In this document: positions 22,002 through 29,659 of the stretch, one piece after another
Numbering within the stretch: the stretch's first letter is position 1
How the letters are laid out: every line of letters starts with the position of its first letter
DNA from: Bacillota bacterium
Lineage (GTDB): Bacteria > Bacillota > Clostridia > Acetivibrionales > DSM-2933
Assembly: GCA_023430975.1 (NCBI GenBank)
Contig: JAEYYB010000041.1
Coordinates: forward strand, 1-29,737
Length of the DNA: 29,737 bases
Direction of reading: 5' to 3'
Notes under the pieces: model-generated
Told to the model about the DNA's origin: nothing
What the model saw: the letters and a program-made list of their open reading frames with translations, nothing else
Database searches by the model: none
Position numbers and translations under genes: made by a program

Positions 22002-22853
22002 TCAATCCCACGAAGGGTTTTGAACAGAAAAAGATAGAAAATCCAGCACGTATCTATTAAATTCCTGGGGTTTTTCTACAAAAGGCAAGTGCCCGCAATC
22101 AGACATAACAATTTTTTTTGAGTTTTTTATATTTTTACAAACATATTCACAAACCTTTATATTAAATGCTTTGTCCTTATCTGAAATTACAATCAGCACA
22201 GGAACATGTATTTCTTGTAATCGCTTATTGGCAAGAGGTTTATGAGGCATAGCCAGCTTAAAGTCCCAACTATAAAAATTCTTTTGGGTTTTAACTGTCT
22301 CAAGGACCTTTTCCCTGGCTTCCTGCCTATTTTCAGACGGGAAAAAGTATTCCCAGAACGGATTACCTATAAATTTTTCTATTGCTGCTTCAAACCCTTT
22401 AGATTTCAGGAAGAAAATGTTTTTCATCCCTTCAAGCACTACTCTAAGCGGATAACGGCATCCATTGATAGATGGAGCAACCAGTATAAGCTTATTAACT
22501 AATTGTGGGTATTGCAGGGCAAAATCAACCGCAACACTCCCTCCCAAGGAAGACCCGATTATATTTGCTTTTCTTATTCCCAATTGGTCAAATAATGCTT
22601 TTAAATCCTCATAATGTGAGAAAACAGATGTAGGAGTATCAGATTTTCCATATCCTCTTTGGTCATAATATATTACTTTGTAATAGTCAGCAAAGTACTC
22701 CACCTGATAGTCCCAAACCCTGGAGTCGTTAAAATTACCGTGAATCAAGATTAGCGGTTCTCCTTCTCCCTTCACAGAATATAACAATCTATCGTTTTTA
22801 ATGTTCAAATAATCGCTTTTGATATTCAAATAATCGCTTTTAATGTTATTCAA
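22002..22853 (-). CDS. Alpha/beta-fold hydrolase
   Basis: 283 residues of the AB-hydrolase-1 group. Oxyanion-hole HG at 38-39, nucleophile motif GSSLG (100-104, Ser 102), acid around D225/D227 (VISDKDKAF) and catalytic His 255 (DCGHLPFVEKP). The substrate cannot be read; esterase, lactonase or peptidase-like roles are all possible. The start is TTG at 22851-22853 behind a GGGAGGGG SD. The first 20 codons hold three near-identical 21-bp units (NIKSDYL repeated), an in-frame expansion of the N-terminus. The gene follows the AraC-type regulator with a palindromic element inserted between them. Confidence 0.87.
   Translation of the reverse strand: MNNIKSDYLNIKSDYLNIKNDRLLYSVKGEGEPLILIHGNFNDSRVWDYQVEYFADYYKVIYYDQRGYGKSDTPTSVFSHYEDLKALFDQLGIRKANIIGSSLGGSVAVDFALQYPQLVNKLILVAPSINGCRYPLRVVLEGMKNIFFLKSKGFEAAIEKFIGNPFWEYFFPSENRQEAREKVLETVKTQKNFYSWDFKLAMPHKPLANKRLQEIHVPVLIVISDKDKAFNIKVCEYVCKNIKNSKKIVMSDCGHLPFVEKPQEFNRYVLDFLSFSVQNPSWD
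22790..22852 (-). repeat. Three 21-bp tandem units at the hydrolase N-terminus
   Basis: On the minus strand AACATTAAAAGCGATTATTT (+G) recurs with small changes three times, encoding NIKSDYL, NIKSDYL, NIKNDRL. Length is a multiple of three, so the frame is kept. Confidence 0.75.
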
Positions 22854-22870
22854 AATATTCCCCTCCCTTC

Positions 22871-22973
22871 TATATTAAAAGTGATAAATCTATTATATTT
22901 GTCTGTCGCAAATCCCGTTGACCCGTTCGTTATTTGCTCCGCCAAATGTAGGATTATTAACACTTTTAATATA
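22871..22973 (-). repeat. 103-bp palindromic element, copy C
   Basis: Perfect 13-bp terminal inverted repeats TATATTAAAAGTG / CACTTTTAATATA; only a few differences from copy B. It overlaps the 3' end of the AraC-type gene and supplies its last 26 codons and stop. The SD of the hydrolase gene starts directly past its other end. Confidence 0.92.
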
Positions 22974-23822
22974 GGATCTATTAATTTTAATTGGAACCCA
23001 CAATTCCTCCTCCGGACTGTGCCCAGGTACATAGTAACACTCAATACACGGCAAATCCTCCAAATCATAACCCGATGTAGGTAACCACTCTATGTATAAC
23101 CGTTTCCACGCCTCAACAACATTTGGGAACACTGCCCATGTACTTTTAGGTATTATCATTTTTTCCATTCCGGCAATATTCGGATTGTCATAACGAACTC
23201 CCATAAGATAGTTAAATTTGGGGTCTGTAATAGAAGCTTGCTCTCCACAAATACCCAAAATTCCAGCGAGCTTACATTTAGGGTTTTCCCACGACATATC
23301 CATTAGTTTTTCCAGCAATCCATTCTCACTGGCTTTCCTCCATAATTCCGGAATGATTTTAAATGCATCCTCTGTCACAACAGGCTCTTTTATCCCAACA
23401 ATCGAACATTCAAAATCCAATTCTTCAATCCTGTACTCCATTTCAGTCTCTCCCTTTATTGTGATTTGAAAGGACATCTTGGGATAAGCTTTTAATTGTA
23501 TTCCTCTTGACCGAGCCACAGTTGGCTTAACTCCATGGAGATTATAAAAAGCACGGGCAAATGAATCAGGAGAATCATAGCCATATTTTAAAGCAACATC
23601 TATCACGCGGATATTAGTGCTTTGAAGTTCAAATGCAGCAAGAGATAATCGTCTTCGTCTTATGTATTCTGACAATGATATTCCGGCTATTGAAGAAAAC
23701 ATTCTTGGAAAATGATACGTCGAACAACACGCCAATTTCGCCACTTCTTTCAAGTCAATTTTATTGGATAGGTTTTCCTCTATATAACTCATCGCTTTAT
23801 TCATTCGTTCAAGCCAGCCCAA
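22893..23822 (-). CDS. AraC-family regulator with GyrI-like effector domain
   Basis: 309 residues. N-terminal AraC HTH pair: MSYIEENLSNKIDLKEVAK, then CCSTYHFPRMFSSIAGISL, EYIRRRRLSLAA and ALKYGYDSPDSFARAF. The C-terminal two thirds is a GyrI/Rob-type ligand-binding domain (MEYRIEELDFECSIVGIKE ... GYDLEDLPCIECYYVPGH ... EEELWVPIKI). TTG at 23820-23822 with SD AAAGGG 8 nt upstream gives the normal MGWLERMNKAM start; a longer frame from 23888 has no SD. After WVPIKI, the family's usual end, a palindromic repeat contributes SYIKSVNNPTFGGANN and further residues before a TAA at 22893. Whether this tail is tolerated is unknown. It likely controls the adjacent hydrolase or itself. Confidence 0.87.
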   Translation of the reverse strand: MGWLERMNKAMSYIEENLSNKIDLKEVAKLACCSTYHFPRMFSSIAGISLSEYIRRRRLSLAAFELQSTNIRVIDVALKYGYDSPDSFARAFYNLHGVKPTVARSRGIQLKAYPKMSFQITIKGETEMEYRIEELDFECSIVGIKEPVVTEDAFKIIPELWRKASENGLLEKLMDMSWENPKCKLAGILGICGEQASITDPKFNYLMGVRYDNPNIAGMEKMIIPKSTWAVFPNVVEAWKRLYIEWLPTSGYDLEDLPCIECYYVPGHSPEEELWVPIKINRSYIKSVNNPTFGGANNERVNGICDRQI

Positions 23823-23910
23823 TATATCAACCCTTTCAATACAATGATAAATAAAACGGAATAATTTTCCCCGACTTTCAAGGCACAATTATGTCGGAGT
23901 CTAAATTCGG

Positions 23911-23965
23911 TTAGTCATGATCAAAAATAACTTCCGCTATAAATTTCGCTCATGTGTTGACTTAA
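23911..23965 (+). repeat. ~53-bp dispersed repeat, copy R3
   Basis: TTAGTCATGATCAAAAATAA, then CTTCCGCTATAAATTTCGCT and CATGTGTTGACTTAA. About 90% identical to R2 by eye. Located between the divergent AraC-type and CBM genes. The remaining 23823-24109 interval is AT-rich with no further feature seen. Confidence 0.7.
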
Positions 23966-24109
23966 TATCCATAATTTTATCAAATTGTATCCATTTTCGT
24001 CCATTAATTGTATTGATCTTATTAATTTCCATTATTCTTTTAAGATAATTTTTAATATCCTGCAGAAAATATATTGGGTAAAAAATATAATCTGTTGGGA
24101 GGTATAGTA

Positions 24110-24529
24110 ATGGGTATATTGGATTTTTTAGGGCGAAAAAGTAGTGCACCTGTAGTTAATGCTGATTGCAAATCATCCGGATGTAATGAATGCGGATGCG
24201 AAAGTTTTAATGTAGAGCTTGCAGATGAAATAGTGTATGATGAATATGCAAAAGGTGTTTCATTTTCAACTGTAGGAGATGAGATAAAACTCACTTATGA
24301 TGGACTGCTTACAAAAAGTGGTGCAAAAGAAGTATTTGCAGTAGTAGGCTTTGGTGATAACAAGAGCTGGGACAATGTCTCAACTTACCCTATGAGCAGT
24401 ACCAACCAACATGCATATGAATTATCTATCCCTGTAAAAGAAAACGGGCAATTAAACGTTGCTTTTAAGGATAGTGCAAACAACTGGGATAACAATTCAG
24501 GAAAAAACTATACTTTTTATATCCAATAA
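24110..24529 (+). CDS. Small cytoplasmic protein with CBM25/53-like carbohydrate-binding module
   Basis: 139 residues from the ATG at 24110, which has a GGGAGGT SD; an upstream in-frame start at 24074 has none. The N-terminus MGILDFLGRK has no signal peptide, so the protein is probably intracellular. A cysteine cluster follows (C20, C25, C28, C30). The rest, about 45-139, resembles starch-binding CBM25/CBM53 domains: a beta-sandwich with GFGDNKSWDNVSTYPM, LNVAFKDSANNWDNNSGKNY and the C-terminal TFYI. Aromatic residues W and Y at these places normally stack on glucose rings. A role in intracellular glycogen or alpha-glucan binding is likely; the Cys cluster may bind metal. Monocistronic, with a terminator right behind it. 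Confidence 0.75.
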   Translation: MGILDFLGRKSSAPVVNADCKSSGCNECGCESFNVELADEIVYDEYAKGVSFSTVGDEIKLTYDGLLTKSGAKEVFAVVGFGDNKSWDNVSTYPMSSTNQHAYELSIPVKENGQLNVAFKDSANNWDNNSGKNYTFYIQ

Positions 24530-24535
24530 TGAAAT

Positions 24536-24558
24536 GGTAGCCGTAATGGCTACCTTTT
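24536..24558 (+). terminator. Terminator of the CBM protein gene
   Basis: Stem GGTAGCC (24536-24542) / GGCTACC (24548-24554), loop GTAAT, followed by TTTT, starting 7 nt past the stop codon. Confidence 0.8.
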
Positions 24559-24655
24559 ATAAATATTATGAAGGTAACATATCCGACACCTGCCTACAAA
24601 TCCGTGCCTATATAAAACTCGCCTTTCAATTTCCCAATATTAATTGAAACCTTGA

Positions 24656-24744
24656 ATCAAATAGGTTAGAATTATAATGTTTCAAATATTTAGTAATTAT
24701 TAATTATTAATATTTATTATTCATCTGTACTTGTCCTATTTGAT
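24656..24744. repeat. 10-bp inverted repeat upstream of the dGTPase gene
   Basis: Arms ATCAAATAGG (24656-24665) and CCTATTTGAT (24735-24744) enclose 69 bp of very AT-rich sequence with a TATAAT (24675-24680 region). The right arm ends 20 nt before the start codon. It could be paired operator sites or an mRNA stem. Confidence 0.3.
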
Positions 24745-24764
24745 AATTATAAGGGAGAAAGATT

Positions 24765-26066
24765 ATGCCTAAGAAGAATATAGACACTATAAACAAATTG
24801 AAAATGACTTACTTAAGTCCATTACAATATGAGCCATTAGGCTGGAGAGTATATGAAGAAGACTCCCGTGACCGAATTGATGGAGATTTTCAAAGGGACT
24901 ATACAAGAATCATGTATTCATCTTCATTTAGAAGATTACAGGGAAAAATGCAGCTTCTAGGAATTAAAAACGACCAGTTTTTCCGTAACCGACTAACCCA
25001 CAGCCTTGAGGTAGCACAAATCGCCCGCTCCATAGCTGCACGAATAGGATACTCAGCTGTAGACACCTATGTGGTAGAAGCTGGAGCACTGTCCCATGAT
25101 TTAGGGAATCCTCCCTTCGGCCATTACGGAGAAAGGATACTTAATGAAGCCTGCTGTAAAATAGGCGGGTTTGAAGGAAATGCCCAGACTCTTAGAATAC
25201 TTACAACCATAGAGAAAAAACGTCCTGACTTCAGAGGTTTAAATTTAACATTCAGGACATTGCTAAGCGTAACCAAATACTTTAACCGTTTTGACAACAG
25301 TATCTCAGTAGATGATAATAAGTTTAATAAACAGAAATTCATATATGATACTGATTATCATTTCTTAAAGGATTTTATAGATGAACACCAGGTTAAAGTC
25401 AGAACCCTTGATGTTCAAATTGTCGATATTGCTGATGAAATAGCATATGCAGCTCACGATCTAGAAGATGGTTTGAGGCAAAAATTATTTAACATAGATG
25501 AAATATTGCATGACTATGAAGTTGTATACGGTGACAGTGAATCCTTTAATATGTTTAAGGATATTGTTAACAGCTGCCGGAACAATGCTTCTAAAGGACT
25601 GAAAAAGGTTGAATCCTCCGAGTACTCAAAGCTGTTCCGTAAAGAGCTTGTTTCTTCGATAATATATAATTTGATACATGACATCGATTTAGTTAAACCT
25701 TGTGACAATAAAAAATCGGTTACAAACACTACCTGGGACAAAGAAATAGGTTTTTCAACATATGCCGAACTCTCAAGCGGTTTAAAGCGTCTGACATTCC
25801 AATGCATTAATCATAATGATGAAGTATATTTTTATGAGCAGATGGGCGGAAAAATAATAAAGGATTTATTCAAATTGTATTTGGAGCATCCTATGTATTT
25901 ACCTCCTGAATATAGGGCTAAGGATATCATGTACCGATATGATATAGATGAAGACGAAAACGCTCTTCAGACCAGATTAATTGCTGACTATATTGCAGGT
26001 ATGATGGATTCGTATGCCATATCAACTTACAAAAAATTCTTTGGTAATAATTCTCTCGGGTATTGA
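24765..26066 (+). CDS. dgt: dGTP triphosphohydrolase (dGTPase)-like HD protein
   Basis: 433 residues. Dgt removes triphosphate from dGTP (or other dNTPs) and controls nucleotide pools. HD-domain metal ligands are visible: H79 (RNRLTHSLEV), H111-D112 (LSHDLGNPPFGHYGE) and D224 (DIADEIAYAAHDLEDG). The N-terminal RDYTRIMYSSSFRRLQGK is the family signature, and the conserved FEGNAQTLRIL follows. Length fits bacterial Dgt proteins. ATG with SD AAGGGAG. Substrate preference cannot be told from sequence; the type is the shorter, allosteric dNTPase group rather than the E. coli hexamer. Same direction as ddh, 69 nt away. Confidence 0.9.
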   Translation: MPKKNIDTINKLKMTYLSPLQYEPLGWRVYEEDSRDRIDGDFQRDYTRIMYSSSFRRLQGKMQLLGIKNDQFFRNRLTHSLEVAQIARSIAARIGYSAVDTYVVEAGALSHDLGNPPFGHYGERILNEACCKIGGFEGNAQTLRILTTIEKKRPDFRGLNLTFRTLLSVTKYFNRFDNSISVDDNKFNKQKFIYDTDYHFLKDFIDEHQVKVRTLDVQIVDIADEIAYAAHDLEDGLRQKLFNIDEILHDYEVVYGDSESFNMFKDIVNSCRNNASKGLKKVESSEYSKLFRKELVSSIIYNLIHDIDLVKPCDNKKSVTNTTWDKEIGFSTYAELSSGLKRLTFQCINHNDEVYFYEQMGGKIIKDLFKLYLEHPMYLPPEYRAKDIMYRYDIDEDENALQTRLIADYIAGMMDSYAISTYKKFFGNNSLGY

Positions 26067-26135
26067 AATCTTAGTATTTGTCTAGTAGAATGACATTGAA
26101 ATAAATTTTTTAAATGCAAAGGAGTATTTAAATTC

Positions 26136-27113
26136 ATGATTCGAATTGGTATTGTTGGATATGGAAACCTCGGCAAAGGTGTCGAGCTTGCAATTAAGCA
26201 AAATCCTGATATGAAACTTACTTATGTATTTACCAGAAGAGCACCAGAGGACATAAAATTAAAGGATTCATCTGTTAAAGTAATGCATGTGTCAGATGCA
26301 GAAAAGGTGAAAAATGAAATTGATGTCATGATACTTTGCGGTGGCTCAGCAACAGATTTACCAGAGCAAGGCCCTGTTTTTGCACGTATGTTTAATACAG
26401 TTGACAGCTTTGACACTCATGCTAAAATTCCTGAATATTTTGATGCTGTTGATCAGGCTTCAAAGGCTGCAGGTAAGGTTGGAATCATTTCGGTAGGCTG
26501 GGACCCCGGATTGTTTTCCATGAATAGAATTCTTGCTGAAGCTGTATTACCGCAAGGAACTGAATACACATTTTGGGGCAGAGGCGTTAGCCAAGGACAC
26601 TCAGATGCTATTAGACGTGTAAAAGGTGTAAAGGGCGGCGTTCAATATACTATCCCAAAAGATGAAGCCATCCAAAGAGTAAGAAATGGAGAAAACCCAA
26701 ATCTTTCTACAAGAGAAAAGCACTTCAGAGATTGCTATGTGGTAGCGGAAGAAGGTGCTGATAAGGCGGCCATTGAAAAAGAGATTGTAAATATGCCAAA
26801 CTATTTTGCAGATTATGAGACAAAGGTAACATTTATATCTGAAGAAGAATTAAGAAAGAACCATTCTGCAATGCCTCATGGAGGATTTGTCATCCGCAGC
26901 GGAAATACAGGAGAAAATACCAAACATATTATTGAGTTTTCACTTAAACTCGACAGCAATCCAGAATTCACAGCCAGTGTACTTGTGGCTGCTGCCAGAG
27001 CTACATACCGTTTAAGCAGCGAAGGACAAAGCGGAGCAAAGACAATGTTTGATATACCGCTTGGTTACTTGTCAATAAAATCAGCAACTCAACTTAGAAA
27101 AGAACTGCTTTAA
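26136..27113 (+). CDS. ddh: meso-Diaminopimelate dehydrogenase
   Basis: 325 residues. It makes meso-2,6-diaminopimelate from tetrahydrodipicolinate, ammonia and NADPH in one step, giving the peptidoglycan cross-link residue and the lysine precursor. N-terminal nucleotide fold with GIVGYGNLGKG (5-15); landmarks CGGSATDLPEQGP, NTVDSFDTHAKIP, SVGWDPGLFSMNR and the substrate-binding FWGRGVSQGHSDAIRRVKGV. This dehydrogenase shortcut occurs in some clostridia and corynebacteria. SD AAAGGAG lies before the ATG. No lysine riboswitch is seen in the short upstream gap. A weak terminator lies just after it. Confidence 0.96.
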   Translation: MIRIGIVGYGNLGKGVELAIKQNPDMKLTYVFTRRAPEDIKLKDSSVKVMHVSDAEKVKNEIDVMILCGGSATDLPEQGPVFARMFNTVDSFDTHAKIPEYFDAVDQASKAAGKVGIISVGWDPGLFSMNRILAEAVLPQGTEYTFWGRGVSQGHSDAIRRVKGVKGGVQYTIPKDEAIQRVRNGENPNLSTREKHFRDCYVVAEEGADKAAIEKEIVNMPNYFADYETKVTFISEEELRKNHSAMPHGGFVIRSGNTGENTKHIIEFSLKLDSNPEFTASVLVAAARATYRLSSEGQSGAKTMFDIPLGYLSIKSATQLRKELL

Positions 27114-27136
27114 TAGCATTTATCATATGTACATTT

Positions 27137-27170
27137 AAGCCTGCTATTATAAACTTACAGTGGCAGGCTT
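27137..27170 (+). terminator. Putative terminator behind ddh
   Basis: Inverted repeat AAGCCTGC (27137-27144) / GCAGGCTT (27163-27170), 18-nt loop; the following TCGTGTTG is only weakly T-rich. Confidence 0.5.
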
Positions 27171-27300
27171 TCGTGTTGCCAATAAATAAAGTAATTTTTA
27201 TAGTTTTATAGTTTTATAATTTTACCAACATTACTATACAAAATCATTTGTTTTTTTATATAGAGTACTATAAAGTAATGGAAGATGGAGTACGGATAGA

Positions 27301-28365
27301 ATGAAGCGAATCGTATTAACCGGCGGCGGCACTGCCGGTCATGTTATGCCAAATCTTGCTTTAATAGATGATCTGTCAAAGCTTGACTGGGAAATCCATT
27401 ATATAGGGTCATACACCGGTATTGAACGCAGCCTTATTAATAAAGCAAGCATAAAATATCATCCCATCAGAACAGGTAAGCTGCGGCGTTATTTTGATAT
27501 TAAGAATTTTTTGGACCCATTTAACGTCTTGATAGGAATATTTCAATCCATATATCTGATGATCAAAATAAGGCCTTCCATTGTATTCTCAAAGGGTGGA
27601 TTTGTTGCTGTGCCCGTAATTATTGCAGCATGGCTAAATAGAGTTCCTTCCATAACCCATGAAGGAGACGTAACTGTAGGGCTTGCCAATAAGCTTTGCA
27701 TTCCCTTTGTCAAAAAAATTTGTACTGCATTTGCCGACACTGTGAAACTTTTACCTCAAAACAAAGCCCTTTATACAGGCTTACCTATACGCAGAGAAGT
27801 GTTTTCCGGAAATAAGGCTTTGGGGTATCAACTGTGCGGTTTCACAGCTTCGACCCCTGTAATACTTGTCATAGGTGGAAGTCTTGGCTCTCTTAATGTA
27901 AACAAGAACCTTAGAAATATTTTGCCTGAACTTTTGAGAAATTATCAGGTTGTACATATCTGCGGAAAAGGCAATATAGATAATTCACTACAGGAACTTA
28001 AAGGATATAAGCAGTTTGAATTTGTAACTGAGGAATTGCCCCATATTTTCTCCATATCCGATATAGTTATTTCCAGGGCCGGTACAAACTCTGTATTTGA
28101 GCTCCTAGCCCTTAAAAAAGTGTGCCTTTTCATACCCCTTTCTACCGCAGCAAGCAGAGGCGAACAGATATTAAATGCAGAATTTGCAGTAAAAAATGGT
28201 TTTAGCCAAATGCTTACTGAAAGCAACTTAAATAACCTAGAATTCCTGGAAAAAATCAAGGATTTGTATGAAAATAAAGATACCTACATCGATAACATGA
28301 CCAAGTATGAATTTCCAGATGGAACCGCAGAAATTATTAATCTTATTGGTATCTATTCCAAATGA
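27301..28365 (+). CDS. MurG-like glycosyltransferase
   Basis: 354 residues of the MurG/GT28 fold. MurG adds GlcNAc to lipid I to form lipid II. Motifs: GGGTAGHV (8-15), SKGGFVAVP (98-105), GGSLGSLNVN (192-201), SRAGTNSVFE (258-267) and the SRGEQILNAE segment. Several canonical positions differ: HEGDVTVGLANK (120-131) replaces HEQNxxxGxxN, and SRGEQ replaces DHQ. It stands alone, not in a mur/dcw cluster. It is therefore either a divergent paralogue with altered acceptor or an orphan MurG; I would not assume it is the essential enzyme. Promoter is unclear; 27181-27300 is AT-rich with tandem TTTTATAG units. Confidence 0.85.
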   Translation: MKRIVLTGGGTAGHVMPNLALIDDLSKLDWEIHYIGSYTGIERSLINKASIKYHPIRTGKLRRYFDIKNFLDPFNVLIGIFQSIYLMIKIRPSIVFSKGGFVAVPVIIAAWLNRVPSITHEGDVTVGLANKLCIPFVKKICTAFADTVKLLPQNKALYTGLPIRREVFSGNKALGYQLCGFTASTPVILVIGGSLGSLNVNKNLRNILPELLRNYQVVHICGKGNIDNSLQELKGYKQFEFVTEELPHIFSISDIVISRAGTNSVFELLALKKVCLFIPLSTAASRGEQILNAEFAVKNGFSQMLTESNLNNLEFLEKIKDLYENKDTYIDNMTKYEFPDGTAEIINLIGIYSK

Positions 28366-28410
28366 AAGTAACAAAATCACAAAATGATTTTGTTCAGATT
28401 AAATTGTTGC

Positions 28411-28513
28411 TATATGAAAAGTGTTAATAATCTTACATTTGCCAGAGCAAATAACGAACGCTTTTACGGGATTTGCGATAGACAAATGTAAAAGATTATT
28501 CACTTTTCATACG
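28411..28513 (+). repeat. 103-bp palindromic element, copy D
   Basis: Terminal repeats TATATGAAAAGTG / CACTTTTCATACG; same family as A but inverted in the chromosome. It lies 46 nt past the MurG-like stop, in the same sense as that gene, and overlaps the end of the convergent epimerase gene, whose TGA (28507-28509) is inside the element's terminal repeat. Confidence 0.88.
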
Positions 28514-29445
28514 TGAGAAATCGTAGTATTGTGTATAACTTTATAATAATCATATGTAATAGCAAGTCCTCTATCTAGTGGAGTGGAATCAGTGTACCCT
28601 AAATACTTTCTTGCCTTCTCAATAGAAGGTATTCTGTAAAGTATTTCGCATTCTTTAATCCTGTCTAAATCCTCAAAGGATACATACTCTATCCTACCTG
28701 AATCAGTGAATTCCAAAACTTTCTTCGCAAGCTCCATAATACATATATTGCTGGATGATCCTATGTTAAACACCTGGAACCCAGTCTGGTCTCTAAAAAG
28801 TGCTTTTATGGTTCCTTCAACAGCATCATCTACATACGTAAAACTCCTCAGCTGCTCACCGGTTCCACAAATCTTAACAGGTCTGCCGTTTAATATGCTG
28901 TCAATAAATATTGATACGACAAATTCCTTTCTCTGCCCAATGCCATATATATTACAATACCTTAAGACTGTGACCTTTACATCAGTTTCCTCCGAGAACT
29001 CCTTCATAAGCCGCTCGGAATACATTTTTGATTTACCGTAATGAGTGATAGGCTTTAACTCCATAGTTTCATCCAATGGCTTAACAGGACTTCCCTCCCC
29101 ATATACCTCAGAGGAGGAAGTAAAAAGCAGATTCTTAACTCCAGATTCTTTGCACGCCCTTATAACATTTTTTGTCCCTTCAAGGTTTATCCTGTAAACT
29201 TGATTTTCATCCATAAGGCATGCTGTAACTCCTACCATTGCAGCTAAATGGCATACTATTTTATGCCCTTTCATAGCATATCTCAGCCTGTCATAATCCA
29301 TAATATCGCCAAAAACATAATTTACATTTTTATTTTTATTGGGTTTGATATCATACACCGTAACCTTATAACCTTTACTTATCAGCTGTTCTGCAAGATG
29401 GCTTCCTATAAATCCAGCTCCACCGGTAATTAGAATTCTATCCAT
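28507..29445 (-). CDS. NAD-dependent nucleotide-sugar epimerase/dehydratase
   Basis: 312 residues of the extended short-chain dehydrogenase family. Rossmann motif TGGAGFIGSH (7-16), substrate/active-site segment LLFTSSSEVYGEG with Ser 111-112, catalytic Y136 and K140 (HYGKSK), then RYCNIYGIGQRKEFVVSIFI and GTGEQLRSFTYVDDAVEG as in UDP-glucose/GlcNAc 4-epimerase or dTDP-glucose dehydratase-like proteins. Exact sugar unknown. ATG at 29443-29445 has SD GGAG 7 nt upstream; the frame extends seven codons further (MMIWRFF) without SD. Stop codon falls in palindromic copy D. Lone gene here; might supply sugars for surface polymer. Confidence 0.88.
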   Translation of the reverse strand: MDRILITGGAGFIGSHLAEQLISKGYKVTVYDIKPNKNKNVNYVFGDIMDYDRLRYAMKGHKIVCHLAAMVGVTACLMDENQVYRINLEGTKNVIRACKESGVKNLLFTSSSEVYGEGSPVKPLDETMELKPITHYGKSKMYSERLMKEFSEETDVKVTVLRYCNIYGIGQRKEFVVSIFIDSILNGRPVKICGTGEQLRSFTYVDDAVEGTIKALFRDQTGFQVFNIGSSSNICIMELAKKVLEFTDSGRIEYVSFEDLDRIKECEILYRIPSIEKARKYLGYTDSTPLDRGLAITYDYYKVIHNTTISHV

Positions 29446-29591
29446 AAAAAATCTCCATATCATCAATTGAATTGTAATTCTATAATATTCTATTTGGTGC
29501 CATTTGGATTATATCATTTAACATATTAAAAAAGGTTATCAATTGTTTACAGGAGTGTTATTATATAATTACAATAGTGCATTATCTTTCT

Positions 29592-29649
29592 TATATTAAA
29601 AGTGTTAATAAATCTTACATTTGGCGGAGCAAATAACGAACGGTTCAAC
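29592..29649 (+). repeat. Half copy of the palindromic element (copy E1)
   Basis: Starts TATATTAAAAGTGTTAATAA and runs through GGCGGAGCAAATAACGAACGGTTCAAC, then breaks off at the centre of the element, where other copies continue GGGATTTGC. Confidence 0.75.
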
Positions 29650-29659
29650 ATAATTAAAA

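Noticed and set aside
22893..23888. Longer AraC-type protein starting at 23888
   Set aside because: Extra residues are not family-like and there is no SD; TTG at 23822 has one at proper spacing.
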